A stretch of DNA of 13,602 bases from Christensenella sp. UBA5399. GTDB taxonomy: Bacteria; Bacillota; Clostridia; Christensenellales; Christensenellaceae. A program made the translations under genes and the position numbers. The stretch covers positions 4,588 through 18,189 of the forward strand of contig DHOD01000129.1 of assembly GCA_002407725.1 (NCBI GenBank), read 5' to 3'. Every line of letters starts with the position of its first letter. Within the stretch, counting starts at the first letter, position 1. This document shows positions 1-6,838 of this stretch, piece after piece. Under the pieces are notes generated by a model. That model saw only the letters and a list, made by a program, of their open reading frames with translations. It had not been told where the DNA came from and made no database searches.

Positions 1-1319
1 TCGTTGAGCATGATGCCGTCCACCACGCCGTTTTTGATTTTCAGGCACTTCATATCCTGGCCGCCGATGTCGATAATCAGATCGACGTCATTGTTGAAGT
101 AACGCGCTGCGTTAAAATGCGCCATTGTTTCAATCTCACCCAAATCCATTTTAAGGGCTTCCTTGATAATGGCCTCGCCATAACCCGTCACGCATGATCC
201 TGCAATATAAGCATCGTCCTGTAATTTGCTGTAGACATCCTTGACAATGCCGACCGCCGCGTCAAGCGGGCTGCCTTCGTTGGAATGGTAATAGCTGTAT
301 AGCAGCTTATTTTCATCATCGATCACTGCGGCCTTGATGGTTGTGCTGCCCGCGTCAATACCAAGGTAGCAGGGGCCGGTATGCTTCTGTAAATCGGCAC
401 GGGGAACATTGCTTTTGCCATGCCGCATGTTAAACTGATCCAGTTCGGCCGGGTTTTCAAACAGCGCCTGCAGGCGGCGTGTTTCGTGGCCTTTTCCTTT
501 TGCATTCTCCAGCCGGCCGGGGAGTTCACGGATATAGAATTCCTGGCCTTCGGCCATCAGCGAAGCGCCAAGCGCCACAAACAAGTGGGAATCCTGCGGG
601 TAAATGATCTGCTCGCCGGTTAGATTTAGCGTCTCAATAAAACGTTGCCGAAGCTCGGAAAGGTAATGCAGCGGGCCGCCCAGAAAAGCGACATTCCCGC
701 GAATTGGGCGTCCACAGGCAAGCCCTGCAATTGTCTGGTTGACAACAGACTGTAACACAGAGACGGCGACGTCTTCCTTGGCCGCGCCTTCATTGAGCAG
801 CGGCTGCACATCGGTTTTGGCAAAAACACCGCACCGCGCCGCGATGGGGTAGATGGTTTTGTGGGATTTTGCCAGTTCGTTGAGCCCGGTCGGGTCGGTG
901 TTGAGCAAGGTAGCCATCTGGTCGATAAAAGCGCCCGTGCCGCCTGCGCAGGTTCCGTTCATACGCTGCTCAAGCGAAGGCTTCATGTAGGTGATTTTAG
1001 CGTCTTCGCCCCCCAGTTCCAGCACCACATCGGCCTGGGGGATAAATGTGTGTGTCGCCCTTGCGCCGGCAACAACCTCCTGCACAAAAGGCAAGTCGAG
1101 TAGCGTGGCGACGGTCAGCCCGCCAGATCCCGTGATGGCAGCCTGTACATGCAGGTCGCCGCATTCTTCGGCGGTTTCTTTAAAAAGATTATATAATTCG
1201 CCGCGGACATCGGAAAAATGCCTGCGGTAACGGGAAAAAACGATGTTGTTGTCCTTGTCGGTAATGACAATTTTGATGGTCGTGGAGCCTACATCCAGCC
1301 CCAATGTATATTCCGGCAT
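1..1319 (-). CDS. 2-hydroxyacyl-CoA dehydratase activase-related protein, N-terminal part (partial)
   Basis: The gene reads on the minus strand from ATG at 1319 and stays open to the window edge, giving about 439 residues. It begins with MPEYTLGLDVGSTTIK, an ASKHA/BadF-type ATPase phosphate-1 loop. GGEDAKI and NGTCAGGTGAF follow; the family's cluster-binding cysteine lies in such a CAGGTG motif. A second ASKHA domain starts near residue 316 (LGIDAGSTTIK) and shows DIGGQDMKC near residue 415. Two tandem ATPase domains are the known layout of very large activase-related proteins with a further DUF2229-like region, which would lie beyond the edge. Classical activases (HgdC type) use ATP to drive an electron from a 4Fe-4S cluster into the dehydratase; the role of the large fused forms is less certain. 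A GGAGGG ribosome binding site lies 11 bases upstream. It is probably ordinary chromosomal flank and not part of the mobile element. Confidence 0.9.
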   Translation of the reverse strand, partial: MPEYTLGLDVGSTTIKIVITDKDNNIVFSRYRRHFSDVRGELYNLFKETAEECGDLHVQAAITGSGGLTVATLLDLPFVQEVVAGARATHTFIPQADVVLELGGEDAKITYMKPSLEQRMNGTCAGGTGAFIDQMATLLNTDPTGLNELAKSHKTIYPIAARCGVFAKTDVQPLLNEGAAKEDVAVSVLQSVVNQTIAGLACGRPIRGNVAFLGGPLHYLSELRQRFIETLNLTGEQIIYPQDSHLFVALGASLMAEGQEFYIRELPGRLENAKGKGHETRRLQALFENPAELDQFNMRHGKSNVPRADLQKHTGPCYLGIDAGSTTIKAAVIDDENKLLYSYYHSNEGSPLDAAVGIVKDVYSKLQDDAYIAGSCVTGYGEAIIKEALKMDLGEIETMAHFNAARYFNNDVDLIIDIGGQDMKCLKIKNGVVDGIMLN

Positions 1320-1351
1320 AAAGCTATAATCCCTCCGATCACATAGAATGT

Positions 1352-1381
1352 ATTATAGCACAAATAAAAAAGAACATTCAA
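1352..1381 (-). promoter_or_regulatory. Sigma-A-like promoter of the activase gene
   Basis: Read on the minus strand, TTGAAT (1381-1376) and TATAAT (1357-1352) are separated by 18 bases. A TGC just before the -10 makes it an extended -10 promoter. It lies 32 bases upstream of the ATG at 1319, and the intervening leader holds the GGAGGG ribosome binding site. Confidence 0.65.
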
Positions 1382-1433
1382 TAAACGTTATTATTTTGTT
1401 ACATATTTATGTGGTATCAGGGAAGATGTCGTA

Positions 1434-1462
1434 TTTACATTTGCAGGCGGCACATGTATAAT
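1434..1462 (+). promoter_or_regulatory. Sigma-A-like promoter of tRNA-Leu
   Basis: TTTACA (1434-1439) and a perfect TATAAT (1457-1462) are separated by 17 bases. The predicted transcription start near 1469 is a few bases before the mature tRNA 5' end at 1476. It is divergent from the activase promoter. Confidence 0.7.
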
Positions 1463-1475
1463 AATGCGTGGCAAT

Positions 1476-1558
1476 GCGGGCGTGGCGGAACTGGCAGACG
1501 CGCCAGACTTAGGATCTGGTACTTCGGTGTGGAGGTTCGAGTCCTCTCGCCCGCACCA
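1476..1558 (+). tRNA. tRNA-Leu (anticodon UAG)
   Basis: The acceptor stem GCGGGCG (1476-1482) pairs with CGCCCGC (1548-1554), followed by discriminator A1555 and an encoded CCA (1556-1558). The anticodon stem CCAGA/TCTGG (1503-1507 and 1515-1519) encloses the loop CTTAGGA, which puts the anticodon TAG at 1510-1512, reading CUN leucine codons. A long variable arm (ACTTCGGTGT region) fits a class II tRNA, and the T arm reads GGTTCGAGTCC. The gene looks intact. It marks the likely border between chromosome and the element to its right. Confidence 0.97.
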
Positions 1559-1563
1559 CCCAT

Positions 1564-1612
1564 AAGTCAAGGCCGAGACAAAAAATAATTTGTCTCGGCC
1601 TTGACTTCTTTT
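1564..1612 (+). terminator. Perfect 19-bp hairpin after tRNA-Leu
   Basis: Positions 1564-1582 and 1589-1607 are perfect inverted complements with a 6-base A/T loop. On plus the stem is followed by CTTTT, which fits intrinsic termination of the tRNA transcript. On minus it lies 16 bases beyond the stop of the last recombinase gene but lacks a following T run, so it is a weaker terminator in that direction. Because it lies at the presumed element boundary, it could also be part of an attachment region. Confidence 0.75.
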
Positions 1613-1622
1613 CATTGCACGT

Positions 1623-3200
1623 TCAGGTAGCGACAAAAGAATTCTGCACTGGATCGGGCATGCCATAGGCGAAGCCCGAAACCTTCCAAACGATTTCAAC
1701 CCTGCCGCCCGGAAAGATGAGGATTTTTTCTATCAGCATGTCCACCAGCTCCTGAGACAACATCTCTGTATCCAACGCCGCCCGCGCTGCTTTCACTGTA
1801 GCTGCGCTGGGGGCGCTTTTTTCATTCTGCACGCAAATCGCATCATGCACCTGTTGCTGGTGACCTATCTCAATGTCGATGGCAGCTTTTTGGGCTTTGT
1901 ATTCTTCGGGGGTAGTTGTGCCAAGCACAAGGTTTTCGTAAAGCTGCTGCTTTCTGTTTTGTAGCTCATTCAACCAAAGATCGCACACAGCCTCCCCTTT
2001 GGAGCTGCGACTTGCTGGAACCCTGCTCAGCTCATCATTCCGGTTCAAGATAACTGCCGCCTGCCTGAAAATTACCTCGCTCACTATAGCCTCCAGCTCG
2101 CCACCAAGAACTCGAAGCTTGTGGCAACCAGCGTCTGCTGCCGAGCGAGTAAACCAGCAGTGGAAGGCTGCATTCTTCGTACAGCTCAGCCGCATGGTAT
2201 GCCCGCAGTGACCACAAACCACCTTGCCCTTGAGCGGAGAAGTGACAGCGGCATAACGCTGTGCTGTGCCAAGCCCTCGCTTTCGATGCGGCTCTCCCCG
2301 GACGCGGAGCTTCTCTTGTACCACATCAAATAGTTCCTGCGATATAATTGCAGGGTGATGATTGGGTATCCTGATCCAATCTTCCTTTGCATTCGCAGCA
2401 CGGTTGGCACTGCCCACCCCGGTGGTGCGAGTCTTGCCCGCAATGTAGGTGCAAATGTACTGCTCGTCATACAAAATGCTCAAGATTACGGATTTTTGCC
2501 ACACACAGCGAAATTCTTCAGTTTTAGCAGTTTTCCAGCGGTGCTTCTTCCATGCGGCAGGTGTAGGGCGGCGTTCATCATACAGCCTCTTTTCAATATC
2601 CGCAATACTCTTGCGGCCTGCATACATGTCGAAGATGACGCGCACGGTTTCCGCAGCATCCGGATCAATCGCCATCTTGCGATTTTCATCCAGCATATAG
2701 CCGAATGCGCAGTTTTTCGTAACAGCCTCGCCACGCCGAGCCTTTTCTCGTTTGGCGCTGCTGATTTTTTTGGACAGATCTTTGCTGTAATACTCGCTCA
2801 TCAGCAATTTGAACGCGACCTCCATGCCGCCAGTGTCTCCGTTGTAATCAAAAGAGTCAAAGTGGTCAGACGCCGAGATAAAGCGTACCCGGTACAGTGG
2901 AAACACCCGCTCGATGAAGTAACCGGTCTCAATGGCATCGCGCCCAAAACGGCTGAAATCCTTTACAAGAATAGCGCCGATTTTGCCTTCTCGAACCAGC
3001 TCCAGTAGCTCCTGTACACCTGGTCGTTCAAAGTTGGTGCCGGTGAAGCCGTTATCGACAAACTCCTGCACCGGGCCATCCAGCTCAGAATCCAGAATAT
3101 ACTTATCCAATATCAATCGCTGGTGCTCAATGCTCATACTGTCGCTCTGCGTATCGTCCAGCGAGAGCCGGATATATTTCGCAAGAATCTGCTTATCCAA
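1623..3200 (-). CDS. Large serine recombinase 1 (525 aa)
   Basis: A large serine recombinase that would cut and religate element and target att sites through a serine-DNA intermediate. The resolvase domain has the nucleophile motif YIRLS (Ser13), GFTGTNFERP near 51-60 and KDFSRFGRD at 80-88. The Recombinase domain follows (GYMLDENRKMAID, residues 168-179). A zinc ribbon uses C329, C332, C348 and C359, and a Lys/Gln/Glu-rich coiled-coil segment precedes a C-terminal strand ending EIVWKVSGFA. The start is TTG at 3200, chosen because GGGAGGTG lies 8 bases upstream and the gene overlaps the upstream recombinase stop by 8 bases, indicating translational coupling. It is the element-terminal gene, 65 bases from tRNA-Leu. 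The last residues (GMPDPVQNSFVAT) extend past the usual-looking end. Family assignment is certain; the att target and whether all three partners are needed are unknown. Confidence 0.95.
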   Translation of the reverse strand: MDKQILAKYIRLSLDDTQSDSMSIEHQRLILDKYILDSELDGPVQEFVDNGFTGTNFERPGVQELLELVREGKIGAILVKDFSRFGRDAIETGYFIERVFPLYRVRFISASDHFDSFDYNGDTGGMEVAFKLLMSEYYSKDLSKKISSAKREKARRGEAVTKNCAFGYMLDENRKMAIDPDAAETVRVIFDMYAGRKSIADIEKRLYDERRPTPAAWKKHRWKTAKTEEFRCVWQKSVILSILYDEQYICTYIAGKTRTTGVGSANRAANAKEDWIRIPNHHPAIISQELFDVVQEKLRVRGEPHRKRGLGTAQRYAAVTSPLKGKVVCGHCGHTMRLSCTKNAAFHCWFTRSAADAGCHKLRVLGGELEAIVSEVIFRQAAVILNRNDELSRVPASRSSKGEAVCDLWLNELQNRKQQLYENLVLGTTTPEEYKAQKAAIDIEIGHQQQVHDAICVQNEKSAPSAATVKAARAALDTEMLSQELVDMLIEKILIFPGGRVEIVWKVSGFAYGMPDPVQNSFVAT

Positions 3201-4815
3201 CCTGTTTCACCTCCCGGAACTCGTCCCTGAAACGAAGAACGATTTCAAAACTCTTGTCACGCCTGACGAGTATTTTCTCCACCAGGCGGTCAATGACATC
3301 TGCCGTCAATTCGTTACCCGCAATGGCTTCTGAAGCTGCATTGGCAAATCCCGTGTATGCCTCACGCTGCGATGCACCCTCGCGCCGCTGTGTGCGAATT
3401 ACGTCGGCACGCCTGGACAGTTCCTCGATCTTGGCCTCATAATCCGCTTTCATGGCGGCAAACTCATCGGCAGTAATTAAACCGCCCAGCATGTTCTCAT
3501 ACAGACTTTTAAGAAAGTGCCCGCTCGCAGAAAGCTGGCGGTTGATCTCATCCAACTCGGTATCGGCGGCAGCGGTTTTCATAGGAACCATGCGCTCCAT
3601 CTGAATATATCCACCCAGTATGGCTTCGGCATGTTTACGCAGCAGAGCGAAAACCTCCGATTTCAGTTCGTCTTCCTTTACCGATACCTGGAAGCAGGCG
3701 TCTTTATGGAATTTCCACTGGGATTCACAGCGATACCAGTAGATGCCGTCCTTGTTCTGGCGATGGCGGTGCATGGGGTGGCCGCAGTGAGCGCAGAACA
3801 CCTTTCCCTTGAAGATATGGGGTGAGTATGCGACTGCCTCCCGGCGAACCTGCTTATCTCTCTCTGAAGCACGTTGGAACATGGTTTGCGCACGGTCAAA
3901 TACCTCGCGGGAAATAACGGGCTCATGGGTATTCGGCACGCAGATCCAATCGTCGGGATGAACATTGCTCTGCCTGTATCCTTTCGTCTGCGTCTTGCCC
4001 TGCACCATATCGCCAACATACATGCGGCTTTTGAGGATGTCCACAACCACACGCTTTTGCCAGAAGGGCTTGCCGATCAACTTTTTGCTGGTAATCAGGC
4101 CCTTATCCTGTTTGTAGTGACTGGGCGGCAGGATCTTCATCTCATTGAGCATCCGAACGATCTCGCCGGCACCTATGCCGCTTGCCGCCCAGTCGAACAT
4201 CTGGCGCACAACTGCGGCGGCTTCTTCATCGATTACGAGGCGATGGCAGTCATTAGGCGCCTTGGAATACCCATAAGGCGCCAGTCTGCCCACGAAACGA
4301 CCATCCTGAATGTTCTGTTGCTGTACAGCGCGGCATTTGCGGCTGATGTCCAGCGCATAGGATTCCGCTATCATATTCTTCAGTGGGATCATCACACCGC
4401 CGTCGCCATCTTTGGAATCAAAAGCATCGGTCACTGCGATGAACCGAACACCCATTGCGGGCAGCTGTTTCTCAATGTAATAGCCGGAATCGATGGAATT
4501 GCGCCCAAACCGTGAAAGGTCTTTCACGATGATGCAGTTGATCCTGCCGCTCTGCGCATCTTCAAGCATGCGGTTAAAATCTGAACGGTCGAAGTTGGTG
4601 CCTGTGGTCTGGTTATCGCAATAGATTTCCACAAGACGGATATCGGGTGATGTCGCAATGAAGTTCTCAATGATATCCTGCTGGTTCTCTAGGGAGTCGC
4701 CTGGCTTGCGCCTCGCATCACTGGACAACCGTATGTAGGCGCCAGCATTGTAAATGAGCTGCTCCGGCTGAGCCAGAATTACTGTTCCGGTAGCCTTCCT
4801 GCTTTTTCTAGCCAT
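3193..4815 (-). CDS. Large serine recombinase 2 (540 aa)
   Basis: The middle gene of the recombinase triplet. It has the catalytic motif AYIRLSSD with nucleophile Ser31, TTGTNFDR near 70-77, KDLSRFGRN at 98-106, and a Recombinase domain (YGYSKAPND, 181-189). A zinc ribbon uses C341, C344, C363 and C374, and a coiled coil includes LYENMLGGLITADEF. An in-frame ATG exists further upstream at 5001, but the true start is taken as 4815. That ATG overlaps the stop of recombinase 3 in a TGATG junction and has AGGAGGTG about 5 bases before it; the extra 62 upstream residues lie entirely inside the neighbouring gene and look non-coding. The short N-terminal lead MARKSRKATG is basic. Length and domain order fit the family. 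It probably acts with its two neighbours in integration and excision. Confidence 0.95.
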   Translation of the reverse strand: MARKSRKATGTVILAQPEQLIYNAGAYIRLSSDARRKPGDSLENQQDIIENFIATSPDIRLVEIYCDNQTTGTNFDRSDFNRMLEDAQSGRINCIIVKDLSRFGRNSIDSGYYIEKQLPAMGVRFIAVTDAFDSKDGDGGVMIPLKNMIAESYALDISRKCRAVQQQNIQDGRFVGRLAPYGYSKAPNDCHRLVIDEEAAAVVRQMFDWAASGIGAGEIVRMLNEMKILPPSHYKQDKGLITSKKLIGKPFWQKRVVVDILKSRMYVGDMVQGKTQTKGYRQSNVHPDDWICVPNTHEPVISREVFDRAQTMFQRASERDKQVRREAVAYSPHIFKGKVFCAHCGHPMHRHRQNKDGIYWYRCESQWKFHKDACFQVSVKEDELKSEVFALLRKHAEAILGGYIQMERMVPMKTAAADTELDEINRQLSASGHFLKSLYENMLGGLITADEFAAMKADYEAKIEELSRRADVIRTQRREGASQREAYTGFANAASEAIAGNELTADVIDRLVEKILVRRDKSFEIVLRFRDEFREVKQVG

Positions 4816-6485
4816 CACGCCACCTCCTGCGCGCTCTTGGAGATGCCAAGGAGACTCAGAGCTTGCTCGTATTCCGCCTGATAGTTGAAGGTGAAATCCA
4901 GCTCGGTCTTGCTGATGACACGGATGCTGCGGATCAGGTTGACCACGGTACGGCGGTCCAGTTCGTTCAGCCCCTCGAACTTCTGGAAATGCTCCATCCA
5001 ACGAAGCCGTTCGGCCCTGCCCTCCATGGCGTTATCACGCTCGGCCTCCAATGTGGCGATGGCATCCCGCAGGCGGGCTTCGTCGGCGGTGTACTTGGTT
5101 TTTAGGGTTTTGTAATCTTCCTTCGTCAACAACCCACTGACCATGTTCTCATATAGCGAGGATTTGAAGCCGCTGATTTTGGTAAGCTGATTTTCGTTGT
5201 CGGTGATCTGCTCCTGAAGCTGCTTCGCCAACGCCAGTGCCGCCTTACGCCCATCGCTGATAGCCAACACGGATTCTAAAGACGCAATCCCCGAAATATG
5301 TGCCTTTACGCTCTCCAGGGCACATTCGATCAGGTCACTTTCTTTGACCATCGATGCACCGGTGCAGCCGTTCTTCTTTCCGGTGGGGCAATAGTAGTAA
5401 AGATACTCTTTGCCCTTGTAGTGGTTGGTCTTGCGGGTCATTCGGCCACCACAGCACCCGCAGATGATGATGCCAGAGAACAAATACACCTTGCTCCCGC
5501 CCGGTGCGGTGCGGGTATCGAGTTGCATGATCCGCTGGGCAAGGTCGAAATCCTGCGCGGTGACGATATGATCGTGGGCGTTCTCCGTGCGCTGCCACTC
5601 GGACTCCGGCCTGTCGACCACATCCTTGATCTTGTAGTTGAATGTACCCTGCTTCCCCTGAACCAGCGTGCCCATGTAGGTCTCGTCGTTCAAGATGCGG
5701 AAGATGGCGGTCGCCGACCATTTCGTTTCGGGGGTGTCGGCGAAACCGCCTGTCGGATGCGGAAGCCCTCGGTCGCGCTTGTAGGCCATTGGCGACAGCA
5801 CGCCGCGAGCGTTGAGCGTCTCGGAGATTTTGAGGGCGCTCATGCCGTCGATCTTCATACGGAAGATGTCCCGCACGATGGAAGCGGGGTAATCGTCAAT
5901 CTCCAGCTGGTTCTTGTTTTCATCGGAGCGTCGGTAACCATAAATTGGGCATGCGCCAACATAATCGCCGTTAACACGCTTGATGTTCAGCGCGGAGCGG
6001 GTCTTTATCGATATATCCCGGCTGTAAGCGTCGTTTATGATGGACTTTACGCTCACCACTAGGTCATCTGCGCTGTCTCGAAGGGTGTCGATGTTATCGT
6101 TCAGAGCGATGAAGCGCACTCCATAGGCAGGTAAAATGCGCCGCAGATAACGGCCAGTCTCGATGTAATCCCTGCCAAACCTCGAGAGGTCTTTTACGAT
6201 CACGCAGTTGATTTCGCCGGCTTCGATATCGACCATCATCTCTTTGAACGCCTTGCGGTCGAAGATGACGCCAGAAACGCCATCGTCCACTTTTTCTGAC
6301 ACGGCCTCGATATCCGGCTGGCTGGAGATAAAGCTATCCAATATCTTCCGCTGATTTTCCACACTGTTCGATTCTCCGTCCTTATCGTCCGCATAGGACA
6401 GGCGAATATACTTCGTTGCAAAGTATTTTGTTTCTGACACAAGGTGAATTGCCCCATCGGGGCAAGAGAGGGTGGCCTGGGCCAT
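4815..6485 (-). CDS. Large serine recombinase 3 (556 aa)
   Basis: The promoter-proximal gene of the triplet. Residues 26-30 read YIRLS with nucleophile Ser30, followed by DGVSGVIFDR (68-77) and KDLSRFGRD (98-106). A Recombinase domain (IYGYRRSDENK) leads to a zinc ribbon with C342, C345, C366 and C374. A long coiled coil (LYENMVSGLLTKEDYKTLK) and the C-terminal strand SIRVISKTELDFTF complete the usual layout. ATG at 6485 has AAGGAG about 10 bases upstream, partly inside a potential hairpin (6490-6534). The gene starts about 84 bases downstream of a candidate promoter at 6569-6597. All three recombinases keep complete catalytic motifs yet differ throughout, so they are old paralogues and not a recent duplication. 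Confidence 0.95.
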   Translation of the reverse strand: MAQATLSCPDGAIHLVSETKYFATKYIRLSYADDKDGESNSVENQRKILDSFISSQPDIEAVSEKVDDGVSGVIFDRKAFKEMMVDIEAGEINCVIVKDLSRFGRDYIETGRYLRRILPAYGVRFIALNDNIDTLRDSADDLVVSVKSIINDAYSRDISIKTRSALNIKRVNGDYVGACPIYGYRRSDENKNQLEIDDYPASIVRDIFRMKIDGMSALKISETLNARGVLSPMAYKRDRGLPHPTGGFADTPETKWSATAIFRILNDETYMGTLVQGKQGTFNYKIKDVVDRPESEWQRTENAHDHIVTAQDFDLAQRIMQLDTRTAPGGSKVYLFSGIIICGCCGGRMTRKTNHYKGKEYLYYYCPTGKKNGCTGASMVKESDLIECALESVKAHISGIASLESVLAISDGRKAALALAKQLQEQITDNENQLTKISGFKSSLYENMVSGLLTKEDYKTLKTKYTADEARLRDAIATLEAERDNAMEGRAERLRWMEHFQKFEGLNELDRRTVVNLIRSIRVISKTELDFTFNYQAEYEQALSLLGISKSAQEVA

Positions 6486-6489
6486 GACA

Positions 6490-6534
6490 AATCACTCCTT
6501 TTTTCACGGGTTTCGCCGCGAATCAGAAGTGATT
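6490..6534 (-). promoter_or_regulatory. Hairpin overlapping the recombinase 3 ribosome binding site
   Basis: AATCACT (6490-6496) is complementary to AGTGATT (6528-6534), and one more pair forms beyond a mismatch. In the minus-strand transcript the 3' arm contains the GAGTG of the AAGGAGTG ribosome binding site, so the structure could limit recombinase translation. This is read from sequence only; the loop is long (31 bases) and its stability is untested. Confidence 0.35.
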
Positions 6535-6568
6535 GAAGATGGCTCTATTCTTCTCTTTTCCCATCTCC

Positions 6569-6597
6569 ATGTTAACTCTCTTCAGCGGCGTATTCAA
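6569..6597 (-). promoter_or_regulatory. Candidate promoter of the recombinase operon
   Basis: On minus, TTGAAT (6597-6592) and TAACAT (6574-6569) are 17 bases apart, each matching 4 of 6 consensus bases. The site lies just past the stop of the 69-aa gene at 6612, where a promoter for the recombinase triplet would be expected. Read-through from the helicase gene upstream is equally possible. Confidence 0.4.
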
Positions 6598-6611
6598 GTC
6601 ATTCTTCTCAT

Positions 6612-6821
6612 TTAGGCGATAATTCTTTGCAGGCATTCTTCCAGCGTGGGACCGTCCTCGGCGAAGCGAGCGGTGACCTCAAATTTTCCGCAACGAAAGT
6701 GATATGGGTTCCCAATCTGCCGAACGAACTCGGCGATGCGCTCATCACGCGGCATGCTTTTATCAACCTGGACTTCGCGGATATCCACCAGGTCTTGTGC
6801 GCTTAATATGACGTGGTTCAT
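6612..6821 (-). CDS. Small conserved-looking protein, possibly DUF6870 (69 aa)
   Basis: A 69-residue acidic soluble protein beginning MNHVILSAQDLVDIREVQVD and containing YHFRCGKFEVTARF and GPTLEECLQRIIA. There is no signal peptide or membrane segment. It resembles small element-borne proteins I recall being filed under DUF6870, but this family assignment is from memory and unverified, and no function is known to me. ATG at 6821 has AGGAGG about 8 bases upstream, and the gene begins 17 bases after the helicase stop, so both are likely on one transcript. Its place between helicase and recombinases suggests an accessory role in element DNA processing; that is inference only. Confidence 0.8.
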   Translation of the reverse strand: MNHVILSAQDLVDIREVQVDKSMPRDERIAEFVRQIGNPYHFRCGKFEVTARFAEDGPTLEECLQRIIA

Positions 6822-6838
6822 AATGAAATCCTCCTCGG

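Noticed and set aside
1391..1699. Minus-strand frame with GREDSNLHTEVPDPKS across the tRNA gene
   Set aside because: This is the familiar false protein produced by translating the antisense of a tRNA gene; it also overlaps the recombinase end in another frame and has no ribosome binding site.
2355..3008. 217-codon plus-strand frame opposite recombinase 1
   Set aside because: It is fully antisense to a well-supported recombinase gene, shows no domain and has no convincing ribosome binding site.
4816..5001. N-terminal extension of recombinase 2 from an upstream ATG at 5001
   Set aside because: The extra 62 residues lie inside recombinase 3 in another frame and look non-coding, while ATG 4815 has a strong ribosome binding site and a TGATG junction.
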